This document shows, one piece after another, positions 44,542 through 54,450 of a stretch of 64,000 bases of DNA. This stretch comes from Tetranychus cinnabarinus (Eukaryota; Arthropoda; Arachnida; Trombidiformes; Tetranychidae). The notes below the pieces were generated by a model that worked only from the letters and a program-made list of their open reading frames with translations, made no database searches and was not told where the DNA came from. The translations under genes were made by a program, and so were the position numbers. The DNA is taken from the NCBI GenBank assembly GCA_022266195.1, contig WHVY01000005.1:1860001-1924000 (forward strand). The letters run 5' to 3'. The first letter of the stretch is position 1. Every line of letters starts with the position of its first letter.

Positions 44542-44770
44542 CTATCGTCCTGTAAGTCCTCCAAGAAGACTGCCGAGGAGTTGGGTGACTGGTTCTGGTT
44601 TGGGTTCAGGATCAGCTGTAAATAAAACGACAAAATAAATATCAATTAGTTAATTACTTGAATATTGTCTAATAATCTTAAGCAATGTCTAGCAATGAAT
44701 ACTCACCGTAAGCCATGGCGACAACTGAGGCTAGAGCGGCGATGTAAACGATGATGTTTTGGGCTTCCAT
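44542..44770 (-). CDS. Secreted X-Pro-cassette peptide precursor, copy 3
   Basis: Exons 44707-44770 and 44542-44615 give 45 residues, identical to copy 2 in protein (MEAQN signal, DPEPKPEP, tail VTQLLGSLLGGLTGR). One synonymous change in the signal-peptide codons and a longer intron (91 bp, with aataatcttaagcaatgtct inserted) separate it from copy 2. Its 3' flank (ggagccattc) also differs from copy 2. It is a member of the 2,288-bp tandem duplication. Confidence 0.75.
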
Positions 44771-45490
44771 TGTTTGTTTGTTGGGTTGGTGGTGATTAAC
44801 ACAAGTTAATTGAAGTTAGTTTATTAGAGTTGTTTACTAATTGGATAGCAAGAATTGAATGATTTAATTGAACAATTTTCATCTCTTTTATACGATTTCT
44901 GATCATACGTTTCAATCATCTTTAACCTTTACTTTCTATGATTCTTGGGATGCACCTGAAGATGATTCAAGCAAAATGCAATTAATTTTCTGTTAATAAT
45001 AAATCACCAATGTGTTTTCATATTCACTATATCGCACTATCAATTGGATGATCGATTGTTCAATTGAATTAAATTCAGGTTAATAATGATACTAGAAGCA
45101 GATCATTGATGTCTTCCGCAAATTAATCAAATTTGTAAAATATTTCTTCGAGTTTGTGTCTACCTTGTTAGTCAATGATTGTCATGCAATCTGTCAGGGA
45201 AATTATCATCTGGTAATTGAACTGTCCATTGAATGACTTTTTTCATACTTCATTTTAAACAAATTTTGTCAATAATTGCACGCTAAACCTGTTAATATAT
45301 GAAAATCAATGTATTTGAGTACAATAGTTATGACACCTTCAGACTGGTAAATATGGTTGTTACCTCAAGACACAATTTTTACATTTCTGCCCAAATACTG
45401 AAAGACAAATGAGCAAAAACGGGTAAAATTAATTTCTGTCACATTTAGACTGGTTTTAGGGACATGATGACTGAGCTGAAACTTATCATT

Positions 45491-46333
45491 TGTCCATAAA
45501 ATTTGTTGGCTCACATCATGGATCGAATAATTTTATCAATTTATCAACAATCCTCCTCATTTTAGCCATTGGCCTTAAAACTTTGAGCCTCGATATTTCG
45601 AGAATGGTTACACCTACAATCGTCATTCTTTCACCAAACATTAGATTTTATTATGGGCTATCACAGTATTTGACTGAATACTGAATAGAATCTGACCTAA
45701 TCTAATGATTTAATAATGAAGTTTCTACTAACGCATAAGATTTGTGTTTGGTAACCATTCAACTTCATAAATAAAGTCTCAAATCTGACTACATAAGTAT
45801 TAATAAAAAAATGCTACACCTTTTTTTACCAGGATCTTGCTCCAATATTGCAATTTATCATAGGCCATAATGAAATCTAATGTTTGGCCAAGAATTATGA
45901 TTTTATAATAGATGAAACCATTCCCAAAATATCGAGGCTCAAAGTTTTAAGAAAATCCCCAAAAGCAAGAGAACTGTTCCCGAATTAAAAAAAAGTATTA
46001 TATTTAATCCATGATATCTACCAACAATTTTTATGGAAAAATGACAAGTTTCAGCTTGATGACTCTTAATGTCACAGAATGCGGTCGGTTTAATTGAAAA
46101 TTGAGCTTAATCTAATTTACAGAAACGTAAAATGTTATTTCCCAAAATAAGACCATTTTCTGGATCGTCATAAAAAGTTACACCAGTAAAATAAGTTTCA
46201 TGACTAAAGCTGTTTACCTAGCTGAACAAAAGGCGATCGAAGTTTCAAATTTGACCTCGATTTTGTCAAAAATTGTCTATCGGATGAATTATTTAATAGC
46301 TCTAATGGACTCAGTTTTTAAGTCCCTACAAAC
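45491..46333. repeat. Foldback repeat of the 18-22 kb family, duplicate 2
   Basis: Copy of 43203-44045, carried along in the tandem duplication at offset 2,288. Confidence 0.65.
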
Positions 46334-46829
46334 CCACTAACAAGTAAGTCTCAACTCTTTACTCGAGTGTTAGAGTTTGTTAAAATTAATACACTAAGCA
46401 TGCATGAAGCAAGCACTAATACTTTTGCTTACATATAAATTATTGTGTTGAACGCGAAAAGACGCAAACTATTTTGAGAATGGTGCAACAAGGCAAGAAT
46501 GTTAAAATTCAAATCAAAACGAAATTCATTGATATTTTCATAGTGATTCGCGTACACCAACAATTGATTATCGTTAATCACATACAGTCAGCCATTAATA
46601 TTAAGATAGTGTTGAGTTTTTCAGTTTTCCAACTGTTGATTAAAAATACACGACTCTGAAACTTCAAGCAAATGGTTATGATGATAAATAAATATTAAAG
46701 ACAATAATTTGCTTTTTCAATGCTTTATTTAATTCATTTTTGATTCAATATCAGACATGATTCAATTATTAACTATGGAAGGTAAACAAAACTGGTAAAC
46801 CAACCAAGCCATTTGAATTTGGAGCCATT

Positions 46830-47058
46830 CTATCGTCCTGTAAGTCCTCCAAGAAGACTGCCGAGGAGTTGGGTGACTGGTTCTGGTTTGGGTTCAGGAT
46901 CAGCTGTAAATAAAACGACAAAATAAATATCAATTAGTTAATTACTTGAATATTGTCTAATAATCTTAAGCAATGTCTAGCAATGAATACTCACCGTAAG
47001 CCATGGCGACAACTGAGGCTAGAGCGGCGATGTAAACGATGATGTTTTGGGCTTCCAT
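46830..47058 (-). CDS. Secreted X-Pro-cassette peptide precursor, copy 4
   Basis: Exons 46995-47058 and 46830-46903 give 45 residues. I see no base difference from copy 3 across coding sequence, intron and flanks. The upstream flank diverges from copy 3 only beyond base 47234. Either a very recent duplication or an assembly duplication. Confidence 0.72.
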
Positions 47059-47833
47059 TGTTTGTTTGTTGGGTTGGTGGTGATTAACACAAGTTAATTG
47101 AAGTTAGTTTATTAGAGTTGTTTACTAATTGGATAGCAAGAATTGAATGATTTAATTGAACAATTTTCATCTCTTTTATACGATTTCTGATCATACGTTT
47201 CAATCATCTTTAACCTTTACTTTCTATGATTCTTAGGATGCACCTGAAGATGATTCAAGCAAAATGCAATTAATTTGCAGTTAATAATAAATCACCAATT
47301 GTTTAACTTTGTTTTCCATGTCCTACTATATTGCACTATCAATTGGATGATCAATCGTTCAATTGAATTAAATTCGTTCCACCAAGTGAAATAATGATAT
47401 CAGGAGACGATCATTGATGTCTGCCTTGTTAGCCAATGACTGTCATGCAATCTGTCAGGGAAATTCTTTGGTAGTTGAACTGTCCATAGAATGACTTTAT
47501 TGCTTTACATATTTTGAGTATAAAGCAAATTGGAACAGGTTTCCAGTGATTTTATATTAATCTTTCAATGGTGGACATTGAAATAGTAAAATGTGATTCT
47601 TTTTTCTTTTGATTTCTAATTTGGGTGAAGTTTTGGTAGAAATCTGGTTGTAACGATTAGTGTTAATCGTTTATTCTCGTTAAATATCTTTCAAACGAAT
47701 GCTGTCATCAAAGTTGTGTGAATTTCGTCCAAACGTTTAAATGCCTATTGAAGCCACGCCAGTGTCCCTATAATTATGACCTTACCCTGAATTAAATTGA
47801 CCAGAGAAAAGGCCGACCTTGTGTTGGTAAAGT

Positions 47834-48131
47834 GTCAAAACAGAGAAAGGCGAAATAGCGAAGGGTAAAATAAAGAAGCTAAATAACTGATAAAAGTTTT
47901 TTCTGAAAATTAAACACAATGCTTTGATTATCATAAACTGAATTGGCTCAACTATTTCATTTAATTTGCATCTTTTTTGATTTTTTCATTTAAATCTATA
48001 CCTATCAAGTTGTTTCCTCAATCATGGCTAATTACGAACTGATCAAAAAAGAAAAGAGAAAATTTTGCTTTTATACGCATCGATATTTTTCGCACATTTG
48101 ACTCTCTTTATTTTGTCTTTCGCTGTTTTGT
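47834..48131. mobile_element. MITE-like element, family B, copy 2
   Basis: Starts gtcaaaacagagaaaggcga and ends ctttcgctgttttgtcc. About 120 bp of the left interior matches copy 1 at 13294-13486 (aaaattaaacacaatgctttg). The right half differs. Confidence 0.55.
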
Positions 48132-49257
48132 CCTTCTCGTTTCTGAGCCCAAACAGTTTTTAGGGACAGTAAACTAAGTCCATTTTTGCAATTTAAAAGT
48201 TTCTTTGGTCCACAGTTTTCGAGAAAATCGTGGTTTAAACTTTTGTACAATTATGAGAGCGAATTTTCTCATGAAACTCATTTTATTGATGCCACTTTTG
48301 ATCGTCAATCAGAAATGCACTTGTTTTAGTCAAATAGTCAGTGACATATACAGATTTTTATTATAAATATTTATAATATTTGCATTTTTTTCTATTTGGG
48401 TGAGTTTGATATTCTTGTATTTGTGGGTGGAGTAAAAAGTAAAGGAATTTGTAAGTTCATTATTCTTCATTCGTAACATGTTGAAACAACAAACTCGTAC
48501 TCTTTATTGCACAAAAAGAGAAAAAAGCTAGTTCCATTATATTCGTCTTCCGAAAGATCTGATTTATCAATAGCTACTAATTAAATCTGGATATCGATTT
48601 GTCGATTCGAGGGTTCCCTCGTTAGATGACGCAGTCATTGAGAAACAAGCATTAGCAATTGCAGTCCGTCTATCGGCTACTTGTTTATTTCAAATATTTG
48701 AATTTATGCTTTCTTTTCATTCATAAGCTAAGTTTTTTTTCAAAGTCGACCCAGCCAGAGGGGTATAAAAACGTTAAAGTCGTTATAAAAACGAGCACAT
48801 AAGGGAAGGGTTGAATGTTCAGCAAATTTTGCGTTTGACAAAATTTATCCACGTTATAAGTTCATTTAAATTTCTATTAATAATAACAAAAGGATTAATC
48901 ATCCAGTCCCGTTCCTTTAATGTGTCCTTTTTAATTTTGACAACTCTTTATCCATTGAACTAGCAATCGATTTCAAAAATTAGACAAATTATCTTTTAAT
49001 TTATCAATAGCATTGTGGAAGCAAGCATCAATAGTTTTAACTGGAGATGAAAATTATTGCGTTGAACGCCAAAAAATGCAAAAGAGGAATACACGACTCT
49101 AAACTTATAAGCAAATGGTTAACCGAATTGAGTAAAAAAACACAATAATTTGCTTTTTCAATGCTTTATTTAATTCATTTTTGATTCAATATCAGTCATG
49201 ATTCAATTATCAACTATGGATGGTAAGCAGAACTGTTAAACCAACCAAGCCTTTGAA

Positions 49258-49290
49258 TCATCGTCCACCAAGAATACCGCTAAGAACGTC
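49258..49290 (-). pseudogene. Relic of a second peptide tail behind copy 5
   Basis: The 33 bases match the tail-and-stop region of copy 1 (39267-39299) with at most one difference. They lie outside the present reading frame end, just downstream of the copy-5 stop codon. Confidence 0.8.
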
Positions 49291-49292
49291 AA

Positions 49293-49515
49293 TCATCGTC
49301 CGCCGCTAAGAAGATTTTGGACAAGGCCAAGGATTGGTTCTGGTTTGGGTTCAGGATCAGCTGTAAATAAAACGACAAAATAAATATCAATTAGTTGATT
49401 ACTTGAATATTGTCTAATAATCTTAAGAATTGTCTAGCAATGAATACTCACCGTAAGCCATGGCGACAACTGAGGCAAGAGCGGCGATGTAAACGATGAT
49501 GGTTCGGGCTTCCAT
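49293..49515 (-). CDS. Secreted X-Pro-cassette peptide precursor, copy 5
   Basis: Exons 49452-49515 and 49293-49360 give 43 residues. The signal peptide is the MEART type of copy 1, the cassette is DPEPKPEP, and the tail is ILGLVQNLLSGGR. Immediately beyond the TGA (49258-49290) lies a full relic of the copy-1 tail: reading on, GACGTTCTTAGCGGTATTCT and the GGTGGACGATGA end. The intron carries the 20-bp insertion also seen in copies 3 and 4. TATA box at 49630-49637. Confidence 0.75.
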
Positions 49516-50555
49516 TGTTTGTTTGTTGGGTTGGTGGTGATTAACACAAGTTAATTGAAGTTAGTTTATTAGAGTTGTTTACTAGTTTGATAGCAAGAAT
49601 TGAATGATTTAATTGAACAATTTTCATCTCTTTTATACTCTTAAATTTTTTTAAAAAAATAGAACTGAATTTTGTTTTCAATTGTTCATCAGAAATGAAT
49701 TTTGTTGAATTTGTCATGTCTATTAATTAAAATGGCAGTCAATAACATGATATGATTAGTTATCTGTACTTCATGCAATTAATTACTCTATCGGTCACCT
49801 TTCTCGTTCTACCTTTGAAAAATTACATCCGCTTTCAATCTATTAACAAGGCATATTTCATTCACAATCATTGACAAATCGATATCTCCCATGATAGATC
49901 GTTTCTCGTGATTCATTGATAAATTTCCACGTAACCACAACTCTTACAAATCTCACAATAAATCATCATCAAGACTATCAAAGTCTGATGCTAGCAAGAT
50001 GCTTAAAACAAGGTAATTCAAATAATTGAACCTGAAGTCATTAAAAATCGACTTTATACTAATTTCAATCTACTTGCATCAAAATGCGATACTTTTGATA
50101 AACTACGACGAAAATCTCAATTTTACTATTATTATTACATTCTGTAATTGATATTTGACAGTTCCGTTGATCAAAATAATGTACATATTATCAATGTATT
50201 TATTTAGTCCTATCAAAATAAAGATTCTTGAAAATTGAAGTAAAGTCATTTTATCTTCATTACTTACAATTGTTAGCATCTTATTTACCTCTTTATCTCT
50301 GAATATCATGATTCTTCATAACTTCGTAATGCTGTTGTTACATTCCCGGTCAAGAATCTTATTTTTAATTAATAAAAATCAATTTTCAAATTTTGTGGTA
50401 GTCTACTTGATACTGCCATCTGATACTACTTGTTGTAATTATATTTATCGTTCAAAGATACACTTGTTGATAAACTGTGGAAATTTTCATTTTCAGGCTT
50501 AAAAACGTCTATAGTATAGCTTTTAAAGTGATTATTGAACCACTATTTTGAAATT
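49516..50555. other. Upstream of peptide copy 5 and of the RING/Ubl gene
   Basis: The first ~120 bp are the conserved copy-5 leader and TATA region; beyond 49640 the sequence is unrelated to the other copies. Remaining AT-rich sequence shows no supported gene and should carry the promoter of the plus-strand RING gene. Confidence 0.45.
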
Positions 50556-52205
50556 ATGGATATTTTTCAAGATTTACAATCAAATAATAGTAATCCTTTA
50601 ATTGTGTTTGATCAAGATGACGATGGAGGCCTAACCAGTGTCGATGTAAAAGATGAGAAAATTGAGACCAAAAACAAAGATGAAGACAAGTTGAAATTGG
50701 ATTATTTCGCGGATCAATCTTTAGCCCAAGATTATGTCTGTAAAATTTGCCAGTTCATCGTGGTTGATCCAAGGGAACACAATACCGGTGCTGTTTACAC
50801 TTGTACTTCGCTGTTTTGTTACAATTGTATACTTTCTTGGATTAAATCAGGTAAAAGTTACTGCCCATCACCAGGGTGCTTAACATCTGGGTTTGATGAG
50901 TCTGCATTCAGGGAAATCGGCTCTCGAGATACTACCCGATTGAATGGTCTAAAGTTGAAATGCCCATTCTCATGTGGATCAACGTTTACTTATTCTGACT
51001 ACATTTATCTATCTCATCGAATCCAATGTCCCGCTAATCCAGCCAATCTGTGCAAAATTTGCAAGTCTACAAAAACCAATCCAATTGGAGTCCATGACTG
51101 TAGAATCGTTTTCAACGAGATGAGGCAAAAAATTGAATCATTAAATCACAAAGTGGTAAAACTTAATGGTGTAATTGACCAGTTACGCCGAGATTTAGAG
51201 ATTAGTCGGAAAGAGTCCAACGCTAAAGGAGTATCGTCTGACCATGTGGAGAGCAATGACAATAAGCAAAGCAAAAAGGCTGGAGCCAAAGGCAATCAGC
51301 AAACTAAAATTGAAAAGTCTGGTGAAAAGTTGAAGGATGGTAAAAAGGATAAAAAGCCAGCAAAAAATACCTCAACATCAGGATCGTCGGATAATCAACC
51401 CACCGGTGGAACTAAAGCTCTTGATAAAACCAGTACAACCACCAAGGAGCAAAAGTTCACAGTAACTTTCTTTTCCAATAATTACCTCAACAAACCTGGC
51501 TCGTCTGGAATCAATTTAATCTTTCATTATGGTGACAAGTCTTTCAACTTTGATGAGGCCCAAGTAACGCTAACCTTCAGAACATTCCGCTCTCTTCTAA
51601 CTGACATGATGGGCCATGAACCCGGTCTTATGTTACTGATTCGACACAGAGTTCTTCAAGATAAAGATGTCGTCAAATTTTGTGGATTCCAACCAGGTAA
51701 CAATGTCATCACAATAATTCCCAATGAAGCTCCAAATTATAGTGAACCGGGCTACAAGTTGCACCTTTTCTCGCCTAAATCTCCTCAAAAAGCGAAGAAT
51801 GATGACGCTAAACAGAATAATTTAATCAACTTCTATTCAAATAACATGTCATCTCAACCAGGTGCTAATCGAATTAAATTAATTCTTCAATCTGAAAGTG
51901 CTACTTTCATGACTGACTCTGTTAAACTGGATAGAACCATCGGCGATATTCGTAATCAAGCAAAAACAATACTTGGTAACAATCCTACCAAGATGATCTT
52001 TCTGTCGCATCTCATCCTCGAAGATAACTTGTCTGTCAACAATTGCGACCTTCAACCCGGTACAACCGATATCACTCTGCTTCCACCAAATTTTCAATTA
52101 AAATATGGTGCTAATGGAGCCTTACATCTGAATAGATTTTTAACAAATAAAAGCCATGGAGTTAAATCCAATAAAGCAAATTCTTTAGCCTCTCTAGTTG
52201 ATTGA
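50556..52205 (+). CDS. RING / TRAF-type zinc finger protein with two ubiquitin-like repeats
   Basis: A single-exon 549-residue protein starting at the first ATG (MDIFQDLQSN). Residues ~62-108 form a RING-like finger (VCKICQFIV... YTCTSLFCYNCILSW... YCPSPGC). Residues ~136-182 are TRAF-type Cys/His fingers (LKCPFSCGSTF... HRIQC... CKICKS... HDC). A predicted coiled coil spans ~188-221 and a Lys/Ser/Gly-rich linker ~235-295. The C-terminal half has two related ~85-residue modules, each starting FxSNNxxxxPGxxxIxLI and ending with a QPGxxxITxxP turn like the ubiquitin fold. This suggests a ubiquitin ligase or signalling scaffold. I do not recognise this architecture as a named family. Confidence 0.8.
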   Translation: MDIFQDLQSNNSNPLIVFDQDDDGGLTSVDVKDEKIETKNKDEDKLKLDYFADQSLAQDYVCKICQFIVVDPREHNTGAVYTCTSLFCYNCILSWIKSGKSYCPSPGCLTSGFDESAFREIGSRDTTRLNGLKLKCPFSCGSTFTYSDYIYLSHRIQCPANPANLCKICKSTKTNPIGVHDCRIVFNEMRQKIESLNHKVVKLNGVIDQLRRDLEISRKESNAKGVSSDHVESNDNKQSKKAGAKGNQQTKIEKSGEKLKDGKKDKKPAKNTSTSGSSDNQPTGGTKALDKTSTTTKEQKFTVTFFSNNYLNKPGSSGINLIFHYGDKSFNFDEAQVTLTFRTFRSLLTDMMGHEPGLMLLIRHRVLQDKDVVKFCGFQPGNNVITIIPNEAPNYSEPGYKLHLFSPKSPQKAKNDDAKQNNLINFYSNNMSSQPGANRIKLILQSESATFMTDSVKLDRTIGDIRNQAKTILGNNPTKMIFLSHLILEDNLSVNNCDLQPGTTDITLLPPNFQLKYGANGALHLNRFLTNKSHGVKSNKANSLASLVD

Positions 52206-52855
52206 TGACAGTCGAGTCTCATTGAAAACTGATTTAAAGCCTGTTCATCAAGCTTTATTGATGCATGGATGGCAAGTAAGTTGATGATTATAAATGCTTT
52301 GATTCCTATTTTATATGGACTTTCGTGAAATCAGATTCATTCGTAGTGTTTAATCTTTTAACAATTTATCTATTGATTATTACAGTTTAAGATGCAATCT
52401 CGATTTTATTTATAGTTGTGGTTGATTGCTAAAGAGCTGTGAATATCCGAAAATAGATATTGTTTACCTTGACAGATAATTTGTATCTGTCAAAATTTTA
52501 CCTATTCATTGTACTTGAATCTTTTCCATTTTAATTTAGACTGCAATTGACGACACTTTTGTTTTTGATGGAACCAAAGTGGAATAATGAAATTAAATTT
52601 ATATAATTTTAAAATATTTTTCCTGATTTAATTCCATCTTTTTATTGAATTGATTGAAATAAACGTGATTTTTATTCATTAAATAAAATGTTTTATTCTT
52701 GCAAAAGGATCTTTTCGTTTTCATATTTCATTTTAACTTTTTAGCATTTTAATTTAACATGAAATTTACATTAAATCAACCATTTATTCTCATTCCATTC
52801 TCTTGTCAAGAGTTTAAATACAATTATTTTAATCTCAATGTAATCGATACCATAT
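52206..52855. other. 3'-3' spacer between the RING/Ubl gene and the JHBP-like gene
   Basis: AT-rich 3' UTR sequence of both convergent genes, with several AATAAA signals around 52660-52690. Nothing else seen. Confidence 0.5.
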
Positions 52856-53641
52856 TTAAGCTTTAGATTTAAGTTCAGCTGCTTTGGAGTAAGTAAATTT
52901 AAGGTAATCACCAACTTTGGGTAAAATAGACCTCATAGCATCTGAAAACTTATCGATTTTCTGGCGATCAACGACAAATCGATCAGTGATTGTATATTCA
53001 GGATAAACAGTCAAGTCCATTGGTTCATGGCAAGCCGTTTGAATGCCCAAATGGGAAACCCTAAACCAAGAACGGAAGACATCGGGAAACATTTGAAAAG
53101 TACCATTGATATGAGCATTAACAATGGTTGATCTGATTTCACCCTGAGAAATGCGTAAAGGTATTGATCCAAACAGATGATAGTCAACAGTGTAGTTAGC
53201 TCGTGAATCAAGTTTGGGAACCTTGTGGCGAAAGTGAAGATATGAGCCTGATGTTTCCACGGTTTCAACCCGAAAATCAGACAATCCATAGAAGCGAATG
53301 TTGTTTATTGTTGTCACTAGACGACCTACTTCGGGTGTAATGGGATCACAGTCTTCTAAGGTAAGTACATCCGTCAATGGAAGTGGATCTAATCGAGATA
53401 CTGGAGTCATTTGAGGAAGACACATTTTTTCACGTAAAAAGTCTTGAATTTCTCCTGAGTCTCGGAGTAATCGTCTGTATGCTTCAAATGAGGACATGAC
53501 TAGACTCTGGACTTGATTTGATAACATTGGAGGCATTGAAAGGGAATCAGATGAGGATGGGATTGACAGTGAATTCAGTGAAGTACAGAGTAAAGTCCAT
53601 ATTAAAAGGAGAAACATTGATTTAACCTGAGAACGAAACAT
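52856..53641 (-). CDS. Secreted JHBP / group-7-allergen-like protein
   Basis: About 261 residues in one exon if translation starts at the Met at 53641; an upstream in-frame Met at 53662 would add seven. A signal peptide is clear (SQVKSMFLLLIWTLLCTSL). The body resembles the TULIP superfamily of takeout/JHBP and mite group-7 allergens: NNIRFYGLSDFRVETVE, then beta strands SYLHFRHKVPKL, YTVDYHLFGSIPL and GEIRSTIVNAHINGTFQM, and an amphipathic C-terminal helix. Such proteins bind lipids or small hydrophobic ligands in an elongated pocket. Four cysteines lie in the mature part if the signal is cut before SLSIP. The family call is by pattern, not close identity. Confidence 0.55.
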   Translation of the reverse strand: MFRSQVKSMFLLLIWTLLCTSLNSLSIPSSSDSLSMPPMLSNQVQSLVMSSFEAYRRLLRDSGEIQDFLREKMCLPQMTPVSRLDPLPLTDVLTLEDCDPITPEVGRLVTTINNIRFYGLSDFRVETVETSGSYLHFRHKVPKLDSRANYTVDYHLFGSIPLRISQGEIRSTIVNAHINGTFQMFPDVFRSWFRVSHLGIQTACHEPMDLTVYPEYTITDRFVVDRQKIDKFSDAMRSILPKVGDYLKFTYSKAAELKSKA

Positions 53642-53662
53642 TTTGTCGACTTGATTGGACAA

Positions 53663-54450
53663 AGCCTTTCATCAAATTATCATTACCTTTTCATTTTTGT
53701 TCATATTTATATAACCGTTGTTGCTTCGTTTACTCGTTATTTGGTATGATAATTATTAAATTAAAATGTTTGCTCATCAAAACAATGCCGAGTTATACCT
53801 TTCCCTCCTCTCTGTTTCTAGGCCCATCAACGGTGTTCACGCAGATAACTGAACTTCCGTATTGGCAGTGGACTAATTATTGAAATGTACATGTATTGTA
53901 TCTTGTGCAGTTTGATTGTTGCTGATTCCACCATGGTAAAGAGGTGAGCAAAGGTAAAAATATCAACACAAGTGAAACTGATTTATGGGTATTTCCAAGG
54001 GTAAATTGATTATTTTGGTAAAGACCAGTTGGTCAATCAAGTCAGTGACCCGGTTAATTTAATACAAACTCACTCAATAACTAGTTTCAATTCATTCTAA
54101 TCGCAATTTTTTTTGCTGATTCAATGTTACTCTTCAACTTTTACTACTAATAATAATATTTTATCCCAAACAAACGCATCAATTAATATTAATATTAGAT
54201 AATTGCTGTAAAAAGATATTTATAGTACATTTATTAGACTTGAATGCAATTTACATATTTTTAGGCCCAGACTAATAGACAATTTAAGCAATCCGAATTC
54301 GTAAAAAACTAAACATTAAAATAAATGAAAAACAATCAAGTACTTGGGTAGCAATTGCTTGTTGATTTGTTTAGTTATTCAAAGTGTGAAATATAAAACA
54401 TGTGTAAAAGCCTTTGTCCTAATATCGAGCTGTTACCATTATTTTGATGG
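53663..54450. other. Intergenic region between the JHBP-like gene and KHK
   Basis: AT-rich, no supported gene. It includes the promoter of the JHBP-like gene; ATATTTATATAACC near 53705 could be a TATA-like site. The KHK 3' UTR lies at its right end. Confidence 0.45.

Larger units (their letters stand above)
42445..47234. repeat. 2,288-bp tandem segmental duplication
   Basis: 42445-44946 and 44733-47234 match base for base in every stretch I compared, at a constant offset of 2,288. They include two featureless ORFs (43202-43396 / 45490-45684 and 44186-44371 / 46474-46659) and peptide gene copies 3 and 4. The first differences are at 42444 versus 44732 and at 44947 versus 47235. Confidence 0.9.
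47235..49292. other. Spacer between peptide copies 4 and 5
   Basis: Holds a family-B MITE (47834-48131), a plus-orientation fragment of the foldback family (about 48160-48340), an R3 repeat (48363-48460), the module shared with 41240-41640 (about 48640-49090) and the conserved downstream block of copy 5. No other gene supported. Confidence 0.5.
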
